From NCBI GenBank assembly GCA_963513935.1, contig OY740769.1:69758212-69822211 (forward strand): 64,000 nt of DNA. The letters run 5' to 3'. A program made the position numbers and the translations under genes. The DNA comes from Aphrophora alni. Taxonomy: Eukaryota; Arthropoda; Insecta; Hemiptera; Aphrophoridae. Positions 54,006 to 64,000 of this stretch are shown here, one piece after another; position 1 is the stretch's first letter; the number at the start of each line of letters is the position of its first letter. The notes beneath the pieces were generated by a model, which was not told the origin of the DNA, searched no databases, and saw only the letters and a program-made list of their open reading frames with translations.

Positions 54006-56095
54006 TGTTACCAGGGGACTTAAATTTAAGAAAAGGCGGAACCAAAATGGTAACAATGTTTAGAAAATTTAAAAAAAAGACAAAGACAAATTTAGTAATT
54101 AACAAGGCTCAAATTTATTAAACAGAAAAGGCAATTTCGACGGTTCAGATTTTATCATTTACAAAGCAAAAAACATCCTGAGATAGACTATCATAAGCAC
54201 AGCTTAATAATTAACAAGATTATAATTAATCAAAAAGAAGTTATACGCCCTTAATGTAAAATATAATAATAAAAAAAATTGATAAATAGATTCTGAAAAT
54301 TTATCCCCCCCTTCTTTCTTTAAGTTTATATAAACAGTTACAAAAATTAACAATAAAAAAATTATGAGCACAGCTTAATAATTAACAGGATTATAATTAA
54401 TCCTAAAAAAAAAAAAAAAAGGTTATACGCCCTTAATGAAAATTACAATATAAAAAAAAAATTGATGAAAAGATTGATATTTATTCCCCCCCCTTTTTGT
54501 TTATTAGATAATAGTTTTTTTAAACAGTTACAGAATTTAACAATGAAAAGATTCTATAAATGAGGTTGATATTTTAAATTCAAAAAAAATTATATTAATT
54601 CTAACAAGTTCATTATTAGATTAAATGTTACATAATATGATTTGTTTGTTAAATTTCTTAAATACTAAATTGGCCAATATACATATATATTTTAAATAAA
54701 AGAATTTGTTATAATATGAGAAGTTTATAAAAAAAAGAATGAAAATTTTGAATACTGAAGTTTTATAAATTGACGTCAATTTTTATTATTAATTTAGAAA
54801 ATAACCTCTTGGAGGCTGTAAGGGCCGAAAAGTTTGCATGCAGGCACCACCCAATTATTTTTCTTTTAAATTACAAATAGCTATACAAGATTACATTTAA
54901 ATGACAGTTTTTTTGAACCCATTTCACTAAACCAAATTAGGTACATGTACAATATAAATTTAAACAAAGTTTTGTAGAGTCAGTTTTCAAAAAAAGTCAC
55001 TTTTGTCCACTTGGAAGTTTTTGATTTATTATGTAAAACATGTTTTAAAAGGCAGGCAGAAACATGTTATGCACTTTTGCTGGAGTATGCAAAATGAAAC
55101 AAGATTGGTGAGTTTCTTCTACCAGCGTTTTAGCTAAAGCAAAAAACACGTTTACTAGCATCTGTGCAATTTCAGACATGTTGTAGCATTAATGTTCTTT
55201 ATTAAAAATATCTGGTTATTTGTCAAAATTAAAGAATATTGATTGCATCACAGAAATTCATTAAGCTTATAATTAAATGCTTCTTAGATGATTATAAAGC
55301 TATTTATATATACTTGGTTTTGTTTTAAAACAAAGCTTGTATGAAGCTTGAAAAATCTGTAAAATCTGTAAAACAAATATTCTGGTCTAGAAGAGACTTC
55401 TTTAATTAATCTTTTTGACTAATTAAAGATTTAAAGTCTTTTTTGACATGTTCAATAAGATATTCTGATTGTTTAATGTTTAACACTAGTCTGCACTAAT
55501 TTCACATAATTGCTCAAAACTTAAAATTTGACTGCTTAAGGTTTTGTAAACTATGTTTTAAGAAAAGAAAATTTTTATAATTATTTAGTTTCTGAAAAAC
55601 ATTGAATATTAAATAAAACATGAAATACATATTTTAATGAATAAATTTTAAAACATTAACAAAATTTATGATATGATAAAATCTGTAAATGTGGTTACCT
55701 GGAAATCCTGTCGAAGTTTACTTAAACATGTGCCGAGAAAAAAAAAATTTACTCAACTATTTATTAGAACACCAAAAGAACACATCACTTAATTGTAAAC
55801 TGATATTACATTTTATCTATGAAACTGAAACATAATTTGTCATGATGTAATCTTTAAAAAAAACTAACGGAGCGATGAGAGTTTCTTGTACATGTTGAGA
55901 ATCTAGACAGAGTAACTACTTGTTTTAGATCAGGTAGGCTAACCAGCCGTTGTACTTTGTATCTTACATGCATCACCCGATTCTTTCTAGAGAAAACTGC
56001 TACGCGGCAGCACCTGTCAAGGGACGGAAGTTACTGCTGTAGGAACGAAGTTGATAATTGACTGCAGATTTTAATTTTGAATTTAGAATGCTACA
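54006..56095 (-). repeat. 5' LTR (right copy)
   Basis: 2,090 bp. Differs from the left copy mainly in A, T and C run lengths, a three-base loss near 54,475, a short diverged patch near 54,860-54,920, and scattered substitutions. It carries the same internal duplication and the 13-bp hairpin with one change. Confidence 0.93.
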
Positions 56096-56099
56096 AACT
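56096..56099. other. target-site duplication, right (aact)
   Basis: Repeats the four bases before the left LTR. Confidence 0.8.
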
Positions 56100-59000
56100 A
56101 AAGAATATCATTTCAATGGTATTACTACTAATAGGGATATAATTCAGTCAAACCTTATTTTTTTGAAAATCGTGTTATGAAAATAACGTCCATTTGATCC
56201 AATTGCTTATTAAGTCGTGCAATAAAATTGCCAATCACTTTTTTAAAACAATGCCGCAAACAGTAAATAAATGATTTCTAATAATTTTCGTAAAACTTGC
56301 ATTTTTATCGCTGCAAGTTTTACAATCTTGCTGAAATTATGCATTTTTGTACATATTTTTAATGAAGGGTTAGAACTTAAAATGTTCATACAATTTCTGT
56401 GTAACATTATTCTAGCAACACGTAACAGCTCGTCCATTAGTGTCGAAGAAGTATGAGCCAATTGTTCTGATTGTTCAAGAAAATCCGTAAAATAAAAATG
56501 TCTTAAGTAGACAAAACAGAGTATCTACTGCCGACGCCGACAGTTCCTTCTCTTTAGTTTATACCAAATTCTTGTCCACAAACACTACACTACACGATAT
56601 ACTACAATCATCGAAATATTGATAGTAAATACATCCACACACACAAATCTATTTGCAACAATATTGCCAACATGTAACCAATTAAGTGCTTCTCCCGTAT
56701 AACGTATAAAACCCATATAATGAAGGTTCCTCTAATACTGTAAATTCAAACTGTGAAATAAAAACTGATATAATGATACCTCGGTGATATCGGATATCTT
56801 TAACCGATTCTCAAAATGTAAATGTATTTAAAAGAAAACACTATTTGGTATTGATGGCCCATGTGAAGTCAGCCATCGCAGACAGTCTTGTGGACTGACA
56901 CAAAATATATTTGCTCTACACCCAGCCAAATATAGTCTTTACTTTAGCAAATAGTAAATTGTTTTAAACAGTAATATGTTGTTTCTGTAGATTAGTGTAC
57001 TACTTTTGTTTTTCTCATTTGTTGATTACGAATATTTAGTCTATAACTTTACAAAACAAGCCCACAGTTTTGAACTTGTGGATCAACGATAACACTGGAT
57101 ATAAGATATTATTATTTTTACTTTATATTGCGTAAAATAAAGTTATGACACATTTAATATTGTAGACCCTGACAAAAATGTACACTTTTCACTAATGTAA
57201 AATTAAAAGTTATCAATATTAGATAACACTTACATTGTTCAAGAAAATAAAATACATAAAATGCCCATGGTAAAATATTAAATTTAAAATATAGAAAACT
57301 ATAGCTTAGCAAAGATATGAAATATATATTTTTGTTGAAATTTAACAATAACATTAAAAGGCCAAAATATAGCCTTCGAAAATGACAAATTTCTAAGTTG
57401 GTATTATCAGTAGAATAGAAAAATACCATTCTCAGAGACTTAAGCGTCACTTCCACGCGGTAAATACGAATGTATTTACCTGTAAGTAAACATGTCATCT
57501 TATATAGTTAATATAAAATTTATAAAGTGTTTTTAAAAGTTTCTTTTGTTTCACTTCATATTCTGTGTGTCGTTAAAATTATTTTATTGGGGGGGTATGG
57601 ATTTTAACATGTATCAAGAACTTATACTATTGAGGTCAGCATATGTTCGATTTATTGTACGAAAATAACTCGTATACATTACGGATCCCCTTATGTTAGG
57701 TTTTGGGAAAGGATTATATGAAATCTTCAACAATCAAGTATTAAATTCCAATTACAAGCTTTAATATTGTTTTATGAAGCAGTAAATTATACTGGTACTC
57801 AACATTGCCTCAAACAAGTCACTACTTTGAGTCAATGTCAAATTTTAGACATCCAAGACAACCTCACATTATACAAAATTAAAATATTTTGTTGTTATAA
57901 AGTAACAACGACGTTTTTATGATATACAGAATTTATAATAGACTCAGAAAACGAGACTCGATGGAAGATTCTTTTCTTCGTGTTGACGTAAACTCATTAA
58001 ATTTTATTATAAATTGTTTATTCTTCCAGTTGTAAAAGATTTTCCAATATCTATAAATACTTCTCCCTATTATCTTATTTCATACAGCTCTATATATATA
58101 CAAAATAATATTTTCTTTATACTTCATTAATTGGCCGTATGATGTGATTGTAGGTGAAGATTTCATTAAAACCCGTGCTTTTTAGACGTCTTAATAATGG
58201 TGATAGTAAATGGACTAAATTAATTACATAGAGATATTTTAATATAGAAGTTATTGTGTATGATGTGTGTCTGCTTATTAGCGTGTTGACGCGTTTGCAT
58301 CTGGTTGTTATAATTATCTATAATAACCCACGTTATTCGTTAAAGTGAATTTGATATTTCAAAAACTTCTTTCTTTTATACAATCATTTTAAAGATAATA
58401 TTAAATTATAACCTAAGACATAATATAACGGATGCCAAAACTTTACTGAGATGACAGAAATATCCTACTCCTTTACATCGTGTCTTCTTCATTTCTCCTT
58501 CAGAACTTATGAAGACGACAGAGAGTAGGTTATTTGTGATTTTAAATCTGCTTGGCTAATTAATAATTCGTTTTTACTTTAGACTTGTAGTACAAAATGA
58601 ATCTCTCACCTGTCACAGTCTATAAGATCCTTATACATGAGGGATCTACATTCACGAGACTACAACTCGCCCAAGTGCCTCGGATTGATTATCTTTTAGT
58701 TACCTAAGAGAAGAACAAAAAAAAAATGTCTTTTTGAATGAGCTCATGTAAGGAGATTAACTTCATCAATTAACTCAATAACTCCATGGGAAAAAACCTG
58801 CTTTAATATCATCTTATTTTCCCTTTCTTGATCATGATATTAAAACAATCGCAAATCAGCTTAGATTCCAGGGTAATTATTTCAAATGGTATGAGTGTTC
58901 CTTGGCTGTTAGGGAGTACATAAGATTGTACTAATATACAACTCCGATTAAGGTTCAAATAGGGAAGATTTATGTAACAATAAATTTGGCTTGAAATATT

Positions 59001-60560
59001 GATGGAGGGAATCTAAAAGCCTGAGGCATTGTAAATAATATAAATAATAAAACAATGAAAATAAATCAGCTCCATAAATTTGTGTTGCTTATAGTACTTG
59101 GAAAGGATGACCAAGTAAAGGATTTAGGCGAAGATTTTTGTTTGATTTTAAAATATAAGAATTTGAACGAGACTCTGAAAACATTTCTTGTTAGCAATTG
59201 GTGATATGAGAGAAAGTAAGCAGAAAAACTCTCTTAATGTTTGTTCGATGTGAAGGGATAATCAAGTACACAAATAAAAGATTATATTAACAAAGTCTCT
59301 AGAGTTTCATTTATGGTTGCCACTTTACAGCTTCTCACAAATTGGTGACATAACTTTTATGAGCCAACATGAGATCATCTAACTTTACGACAAGTAGTCT
59401 ATATTCATAAAGTATTATCAAGTAATATTTCACTTCGGATAATAACCCATAAAACCTAAATATAAAGGGCTATATTATTGTGTTATAAATACACATATAA
59501 CTTTGATACGTATTTAGTGTAAAATTAATGAATATTAACATATCATTCCGTGTTTCCACTGCAAAAGAATTTTTTCTGTGATCACTGGTTTAAACATTGG
59601 TATTTATTTCTTTTCAAAGGCACTTTGTAACATAAACAGTGAAGAATAAGAAAATTACCTTAATTTTACTACAGCCGGTTGTAACATCAAAGTATTTTGA
59701 TAAAATAACAACGACTGTAGTAGAATATAAAGGAAGTATTATTATTTATATATACAAATATGAATTAAAGATGGTATTTTGAGATGCTATATCTTGTAAT
59801 TCGGGTTAGAAATCAAAGAAAAGCTTATAACATGATGTCATTCGAAAAGCTGCAGTTCGTTTCAAAACATGACCTACATAATTCAAATCAATGTGATGTT
59901 CATTACTAATTCAATGTTCTTCAGTGCCAAACAGAGAGCCACTAATACACCGTTTTAAATTACAAATCCCTTTGTTATTAACTTTATGTTCACTTACAGA
60001 AACTTCATCAACCACCTGTATAAAGTAAAGTTTCATGCTACCATTATCATGACAATGAAGTTTGTTCGGTATTTAAGTCATATATAAGTACAGAATAAGG
60101 GCATACTAAGGTAGTCTATTTACACTCTTTTGAAAATATTTATAGTCCTATAAATAAAGTAAAGTAATAACTAACTAAAGTTATATTAAAATTTCGTATT
60201 GTAGGGCTTGTGTCTTACACAGACGATCTGGAAATAAGGAAAGGGGCGGGATTTACTTAAACTGGGAGGTTGCAACATGTGGGTTTAACATCATTCTTGG
60301 AAAGAACACTGATTTATTTCAACTACATAAAATTATTTTTGTATAATTTTCATAAAATTAAAAAGAGTCTACCACAATTCCTTAATCTTACAGCTCTTAC
60401 AAATGATATAAAAAATATATAAATGTAACCGTCTCGGGACAGTAGACAGAAGTGAATATTCTAACTATAAATTTTAAATATTATTAATAGGCTAAAGCAC
60501 GCTAATAGAAGTTTCATTTTAAATTTTTTAACTATAGTTTTTATTATTTTTGGGAGTATG
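56100..60560. other. AT-rich non-coding stretch
   Basis: About 4.5 kb. Open frames at 56,243-56,461 and 57,154-57,498 have no recognisable motif; the second is hydrophobic and AT-driven. No gene called. Confidence 0.45.
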
Positions 60561-60760
60561 AGAAAGTTAGTGCAATATTTTTTGTACATTTTTAGTTTTA
60601 TTACGTATGGGTATGTGAGAAAGTTTGTGCATTATTTTTGCATTGATTATTAGTTTGACTATGTATGGGAATCAGAGAAAGTTAGTGCAATATTTCTGCA
60701 TTGATTATTAGTTCGACTATGTATTTGAGTCTAAGAAAGTTAGTGCAATACTTTTCGTAG
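60561..60760. repeat. short tandem array, about 57-bp units
   Basis: Four units anchored by agaaagttagtgcaatattt at 60561, 60618, 60675 and 60734, with tattagtttgactatgta between them. Spacing 57-59 bp. Confidence 0.85.
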
Positions 60761-61444
60761 ATTTACGTTCGTCTGAAAACGTCGTAAAACAAAAAATAGT
60801 AGATTATTAAATACGCACCATAACCGTTGTTGTACGTATACTGTTATTATTATTTTCGTGACGATTTTTCCTTTCACTACATCGATCTAACAGCACCAAA
60901 AAATTGCCTACCGGGCGTAAAGAAGTATTCACTTCAATAAAATCAATTTGTTTCTGTTAGACTTTGTAAGGAATCCTTCGTAAAATACAGAGTATGGGAG
61001 ATATCATTTTTTGAATGAATTCCAGTGTACACAAATAATGAAGGAAACTTAAAATGTGTACAGGTCATCCGGAAAAATCTGGAGTCATCCGTAAATGTAA
61101 AAACCCTGTAGTGGAATAAAGAGATACAATATACAAAGTTCCTCAACATCACATATTTATTGTGATAATATTATTTTTTCGCAAAGAATTATATGTAGAG
61201 GATGAAAATTATCACTAATAACTCATCAGCAGATAGGGGTAGTTGGGGGAGGAAACAGTGAGATATATAATCATAATAAAATACATAACACTGACAACAA
61301 CAAAACATTAGGTGCTGTAGAATACAGTTTATATTTAGACCTAGAGAAAGAAGCAAACATTACGTTTTTTGCATTTGGGCTGGCGAAATAGCTGCAGTGG
61401 TTTTCGAAAACTTTGTCTAAATGTAATACATATACGCCCGCGCG

Positions 61445-61453
<9 letters not shown>
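60761..61453. other. non-coding spacer
   Basis: No gene recognised. At 61,380 ggcgaaatagctgcagtgg faintly resembles the ribozyme-like core but lacks its other parts. Confidence 0.4.

Positions 61454-61496
<43 letters not shown>
61454..61496. repeat. (CA)n microsatellite
   Basis: About 42 bp of CA repeats. Confidence 0.95.
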
Positions 61497-61501
<5 letters not shown>

Positions 61502-61503
61502 TT

Positions 61504-61527
61504 ATAGATAGATAGATAGATAGATAG
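61504..61527. repeat. (GATA)n microsatellite
   Basis: Six tandem gata units just outside the DNA transposon. Confidence 0.9.
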
Positions 61528-61560
61528 TGCAATGGATCAAAAGATCCATTTGCTAGTTCA

Positions 61561-61975
61561 GAAAAAAAATAGTTTTTGTATACTAAAATTCAGGTTGGAG
61601 TGATGCGGGAACCAGCCGACCGAACTAATAGCCTGAACCCTTGGGCCTATTGTTAGAGCACGGAGGTGGACACACCGCGCGGCCTGGGCCTGTGAGTCAT
61701 ACTTCTGGCTCCAGTACCATTACACAAACTTTTTTGTTTGAAGGAAAACGTGAAAATAGATTGCATGGCTTAATTTTTCGCGATTTCCTGTTAACTTTGA
61801 TACCAAATTTGACGTGAATCGGAGATTGTTACGATTTCTACATATAAAATCAATTAATTACATTGGCGTAGTTTAAAAATATAAACATGTATTTAAAGGA
61901 TTTACTAAATAAAACTATTAACATATACTTGCAAATTATATAATTTCATAACCATTCATATAACATAAATCTTTA
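61561..61975. repeat. left terminal inverted repeat
   Basis: About 415 bp; pairs with 63397-63810. Identity is very high over the inner 350 bp. Confidence 0.92.
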
Positions 61976-62142
61976 TCAGCATGAAATAAATGAGGGCAAA
62001 TAAAATCCATTTGACTATTGGAATGTTAATAATAAATAACCATAGTTGAAAGCCTAGTTATATTAAATCGGCAAAACAAGCCAATTTAAATGGTGAAACC
62101 ACGGGCCTGAAGAACGTCCCTGGAAAATGTGGAAGACACATT

Positions 62143-62907
62143 GTGGTCCACATTGGCAATGAAAGGGGATTTTTGAGAGGTCCCACAACCAGTCCTTCAG
62201 AGTCAAGCGACGATGCTCGATGGGTATTTCGGGCAAAGAAAACAGCAAAAATGGACAATGCCACACACCATGACGAAATGAACGCCGCTGCTTTTGAAGA
62301 ATGGTTTTCAGGTATACTACACCTGCTCCCCCCCGACAGCGTGATAGTTATGGATAACGCGTCCTACCACAGCGAGACAGTCAAGAAACTACCCAACATG
62401 AGCTGGAAGAAACCAGATATACAAAAGTGGCTCTCAGAGAACGGTATTGACGTCAACCCGAAACACGTCAAAGCAGAATTGCTGGACCAGATCCCTGTCC
62501 ACCTGAGGGACGAGGCAAAGGCCTACAAAATTGACAAGCTGGCTGAAGATTTTGGTCACACAGTACTACGCCTTCCACCGTACCACTGCGACCTCAATCC
62601 CATCGAGCTGGTGTGGGCGAAAATAAAAAACGAAATCGCCATGAAAAACACAGATTACACCATCAAGTCCGTAGAAGTACTTCTACATGATGCCTTGAAC
62701 AATGTGTCACCGGAAGATTGGAGGAAGTGCGTCACTCACGTGATCAAGGAAGAAGAAATTTTGTGGGAATTGGACAACATCAGTGACGAGTTCCAGGACC
62801 AGATCATCATAATGGATGCAGGGAACGATGAGGACACGGAGGACGAAGAGTGGTACAGTGAGCAAGAAAGTGAAGATTTGGATGACGCATTGGCCCTTCC
62901 TCTGTAA
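62143..62907 (+). CDS. DDE transposase, C-terminal part (N-terminally truncated)
   Basis: The 254 residues match the catalytic C-terminal half of an IS630/Tc1/mariner-like (DDE_3 type) transposase found in many insects. Visible motifs: HDEMNAAAFEEWF at 43-55, VIVMDNASYH at 67-76 with the second catalytic Asp at 71, LRLPPYHCDLNPIELVWAKI at 142-161 with the catalytic Glu at 155, and an acidic tail at 225-248. The frame stays open upstream to 62050 (reading KNVPGKCGRHIVVHIGNERGF), which fits the family, but has no ATG; the stop at 62047 and the inverted repeat follow. The N-terminal DNA-binding domains and the first catalytic Asp (DET-type motif) are therefore missing, unless joined by an upstream exon I cannot see. 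The D-to-E distance of 84 residues is longer than the usual 34-39, because of an inserted segment at about 86-132. GC content is well above the surroundings. Probably inactive. Confidence 0.88.
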   Translation: MVHIGNERGFLRGPTTSPSESSDDARWVFRAKKTAKMDNATHHDEMNAAAFEEWFSGILHLLPPDSVIVMDNASYHSETVKKLPNMSWKKPDIQKWLSENGIDVNPKHVKAELLDQIPVHLRDEAKAYKIDKLAEDFGHTVLRLPPYHCDLNPIELVWAKIKNEIAMKNTDYTIKSVEVLLHDALNNVSPEDWRKCVTHVIKEEEILWELDNISDEFQDQIIIMDAGNDEDTEDEEWYSEQESEDLDDALALPL

Positions 62908-63396
62908 ATCAGGTGATAATGTAAATATTCTGTAAGTAGTTTTATTGGTTAGGTAATAATTTTGTTTGGAACGGTATTTATAAAATCAATTTATTATTCG
63001 GTCCTCTGTAAATAATAATACGGAATTGTGAATATTCGTTTAGGCTAGCTTTATTTAAATAGTAGTTTTCTGTAAATTAGTTTTCTGAAAACAGTTCAAT
63101 CAAGTATGCGGTTGATACGTGTCAGGCTCACGGTTTCCTAAAAAGTTTGTTATTTAAGTTTTAAATTATTAGCCCTTTCTATGTAAATTATACTGCATTG
63201 TAAATACCCAAATACTCTTTATGTTTTTATTTATATGTTATTTACTTTTACCAGAGTTTTATTATAGCGTTTTATTTTTTTATAGTTTTTTTTTTTATAG
63301 TGTTTGAATTTTTTATTAAATTTTGTGCCGTAAGTACAATTTAGTTAGTTTCCATGAATCAGCAGTTTAAATGTTTTATTATATAAAATTTAAGTG
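62908..63396. other. 3' non-coding part of the transposon
   Basis: T-rich sequence between the transposase stop and the right inverted repeat, with several ctgtaaat motifs (62,930-63,200) and no open frame. Confidence 0.6.
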
Positions 63397-63810
63397 ATAG
63401 ATTTGTGTTATATGATTGGTTATGAAATTATATTATTATTTGCAAGTATATGTTAATAGTTTTATTTAGTAAATCCTTTAAATACATGTTTATATTTTTA
63501 AACTACGCCAATGTAATTAATTGATTTTATATGTAGAAATCGTAACAATCTCCGATTCACGTCAAATTTGGTATCAAAGTTAACAGGAAATCGCGAAAAA
63601 TTAAGCCATGCAATCTATTTTCACGTTTTTCTTCAAACAAAAAAGTTTGTGTAATGGTACTGGAGCCAGAAGTATGACTCACAGGCCCAGGCCGCGTGGT
63701 GTGTCCACCTCCGTGCTCTAACAATAGGCCCAAGGGTTCAGGCTATTAGTTCGGTCGGCTTGTTCCGGCATCACTCCAACCTGAATTTTAGTATAAAAAT
63801 TAATTTTTTC
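63397..63810. repeat. right terminal inverted repeat
   Basis: Reverse complement of 61561-61975. Confidence 0.92.
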
Positions 63811-64000
63811 TAATAAAACATCTGGTTAGTAAAGTGAAGCAATCCTGCATGTTACAAGTGGAATTCCTTATCTCAGAAGCAGCCTTCAACATGAAATAAA
63901 TGCCCAGCTTTGCATCCTGACTTAGGAAATTTCACATAAAAGTAATGCGAATTTGATGAAAATTAAACTGAGAGAAAACGTTGTTTGGAAGGTGTTAGGT

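Larger units (their letters stand above)
49836..56095 (-). mobile_element. non-autonomous LTR retrotransposon (LARD-type), 6.26 kb
   Basis: Two long direct repeats (49836-51928 and 54006-56095, about 2,093 and 2,090 bp) begin tgttacc and end gctaca, so they have TG...CA termini. They are flanked by the same four bases, aact, at 49832-49835 and 56096-56099, a target-site duplication of Gypsy/retrovirus type length. Next to the right LTR, the minus strand offers a primer binding site; next to the left LTR, it offers a G-rich polypurine tract. The sense strand is therefore minus, and the right repeat is the 5' LTR. The 2,077-bp interior has no gag, protease, reverse transcriptase or integrase. 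The LTRs differ at only a few percent of positions, mostly in homopolymer runs, so insertion was recent and must have used proteins of another element. Confidence 0.93.
61561..63810 (+). mobile_element. DNA transposon with about 410-bp terminal inverted repeats
   Basis: 61561-61975 is the reverse complement of 63397-63810 with only scattered differences (for example gatgcggg versus gatgccgg, and a small indel in aaattatataat). The inverted repeats hold a GC-richer block just inside the ends (ttggagtgatg, gcctgaacccttgggcc, cacggaggtggacacacc). Between them lies one transposase reading frame and about 490 bp of AT-rich 3' sequence. The ends lie in A/T runs, so I could not fix the target duplication; TA is possible. 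The near-identity of the repeats indicates recent mobility. Confidence 0.92.

Noticed and set aside
57154..57498. 114-codon hydrophobic minus frame as a membrane protein
   Set aside because: Phe/Leu/Ile/Tyr content is what AT-rich sequence gives by chance; no promoter, splice or family support.
61375..61400. Fifth ribozyme-like core (ggcgaaatagctgcagtgg)
   Set aside because: The gaaa box is gaaat, and no ctganga box or stem II lies upstream.
62058..62266. Minus-strand frames of 67-68 codons
   Set aside because: Antisense shadows of the transposase coding sequence.

Overview
The window is eukaryotic nuclear DNA: strongly AT-rich (I estimate over 70 % A+T by eye), with long simple-sequence repeats, minisatellites and decayed transposable elements, and without operon-like coding density. 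The types of element present fit an arthropod, most likely an insect, but nothing here fixes the species. I could support no intact host gene, tRNA, rRNA or CRISPR array. The window reads as intergenic or very long intronic sequence; every protein-coding trace I recognise belongs to mobile DNA.

Layout. 1-6.4 kb is featureless apart from a palindrome at the very start. 6.98-8.59 kb is a minisatellite of about 13 units, with a regular 121-bp period at its 5' end and decayed units at its 3' end. 9.0-9.4 kb holds three diverged C-rich repeats. 9.69-10.24 kb (minus) is a frameshifted zinc-finger pseudogene of a repetitive family. 10.47-11.23 kb (plus) is a broken LINE endonuclease region. 12.1-13.1 kb is a second minisatellite (about 134 bp). 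13.5 kb has a 238-bp (GT)n tract, followed by about 2 kb of T-rich sequence. Two foldback loci (16.6 and 24.4 kb) and a third locus (35.1 kb) share a core that, read on the minus strand, resembles a small hammerhead ribozyme. Parts of 16.8-19.0 kb and 25.6-26.4 kb are ancient copies of one another. 39.4-40.0 and 40.3-40.8 kb are two non-autonomous inverted-repeat elements.

The largest structure is an LTR retroelement at 49,836-56,095. It has two nearly identical 2.09-kb LTRs with TG...CA ends, a 4-bp target duplication (aact), an initiator-tRNA-type primer binding site and a G-rich polypurine tract. These place its sense strand on minus. Its 2.08-kb interior has no gag or pol, so it is a non-autonomous large retrotransposon derivative. 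A much older relative of its LTR seems to lie just upstream (47.7-49.2 kb).

The best coding sequence is at 62,143-62,907 (plus): the C-terminal part of a DDE transposase inside a 2.25-kb DNA transposon with about 410-bp terminal inverted repeats. The repeats are nearly identical, implying recent movement, but the transposase lacks its N-terminus and first catalytic Asp, so movement was probably driven by another copy. None of the coding remnants is likely to make a functional enzyme; the notable content is non-autonomous elements and structured RNA-like motifs.
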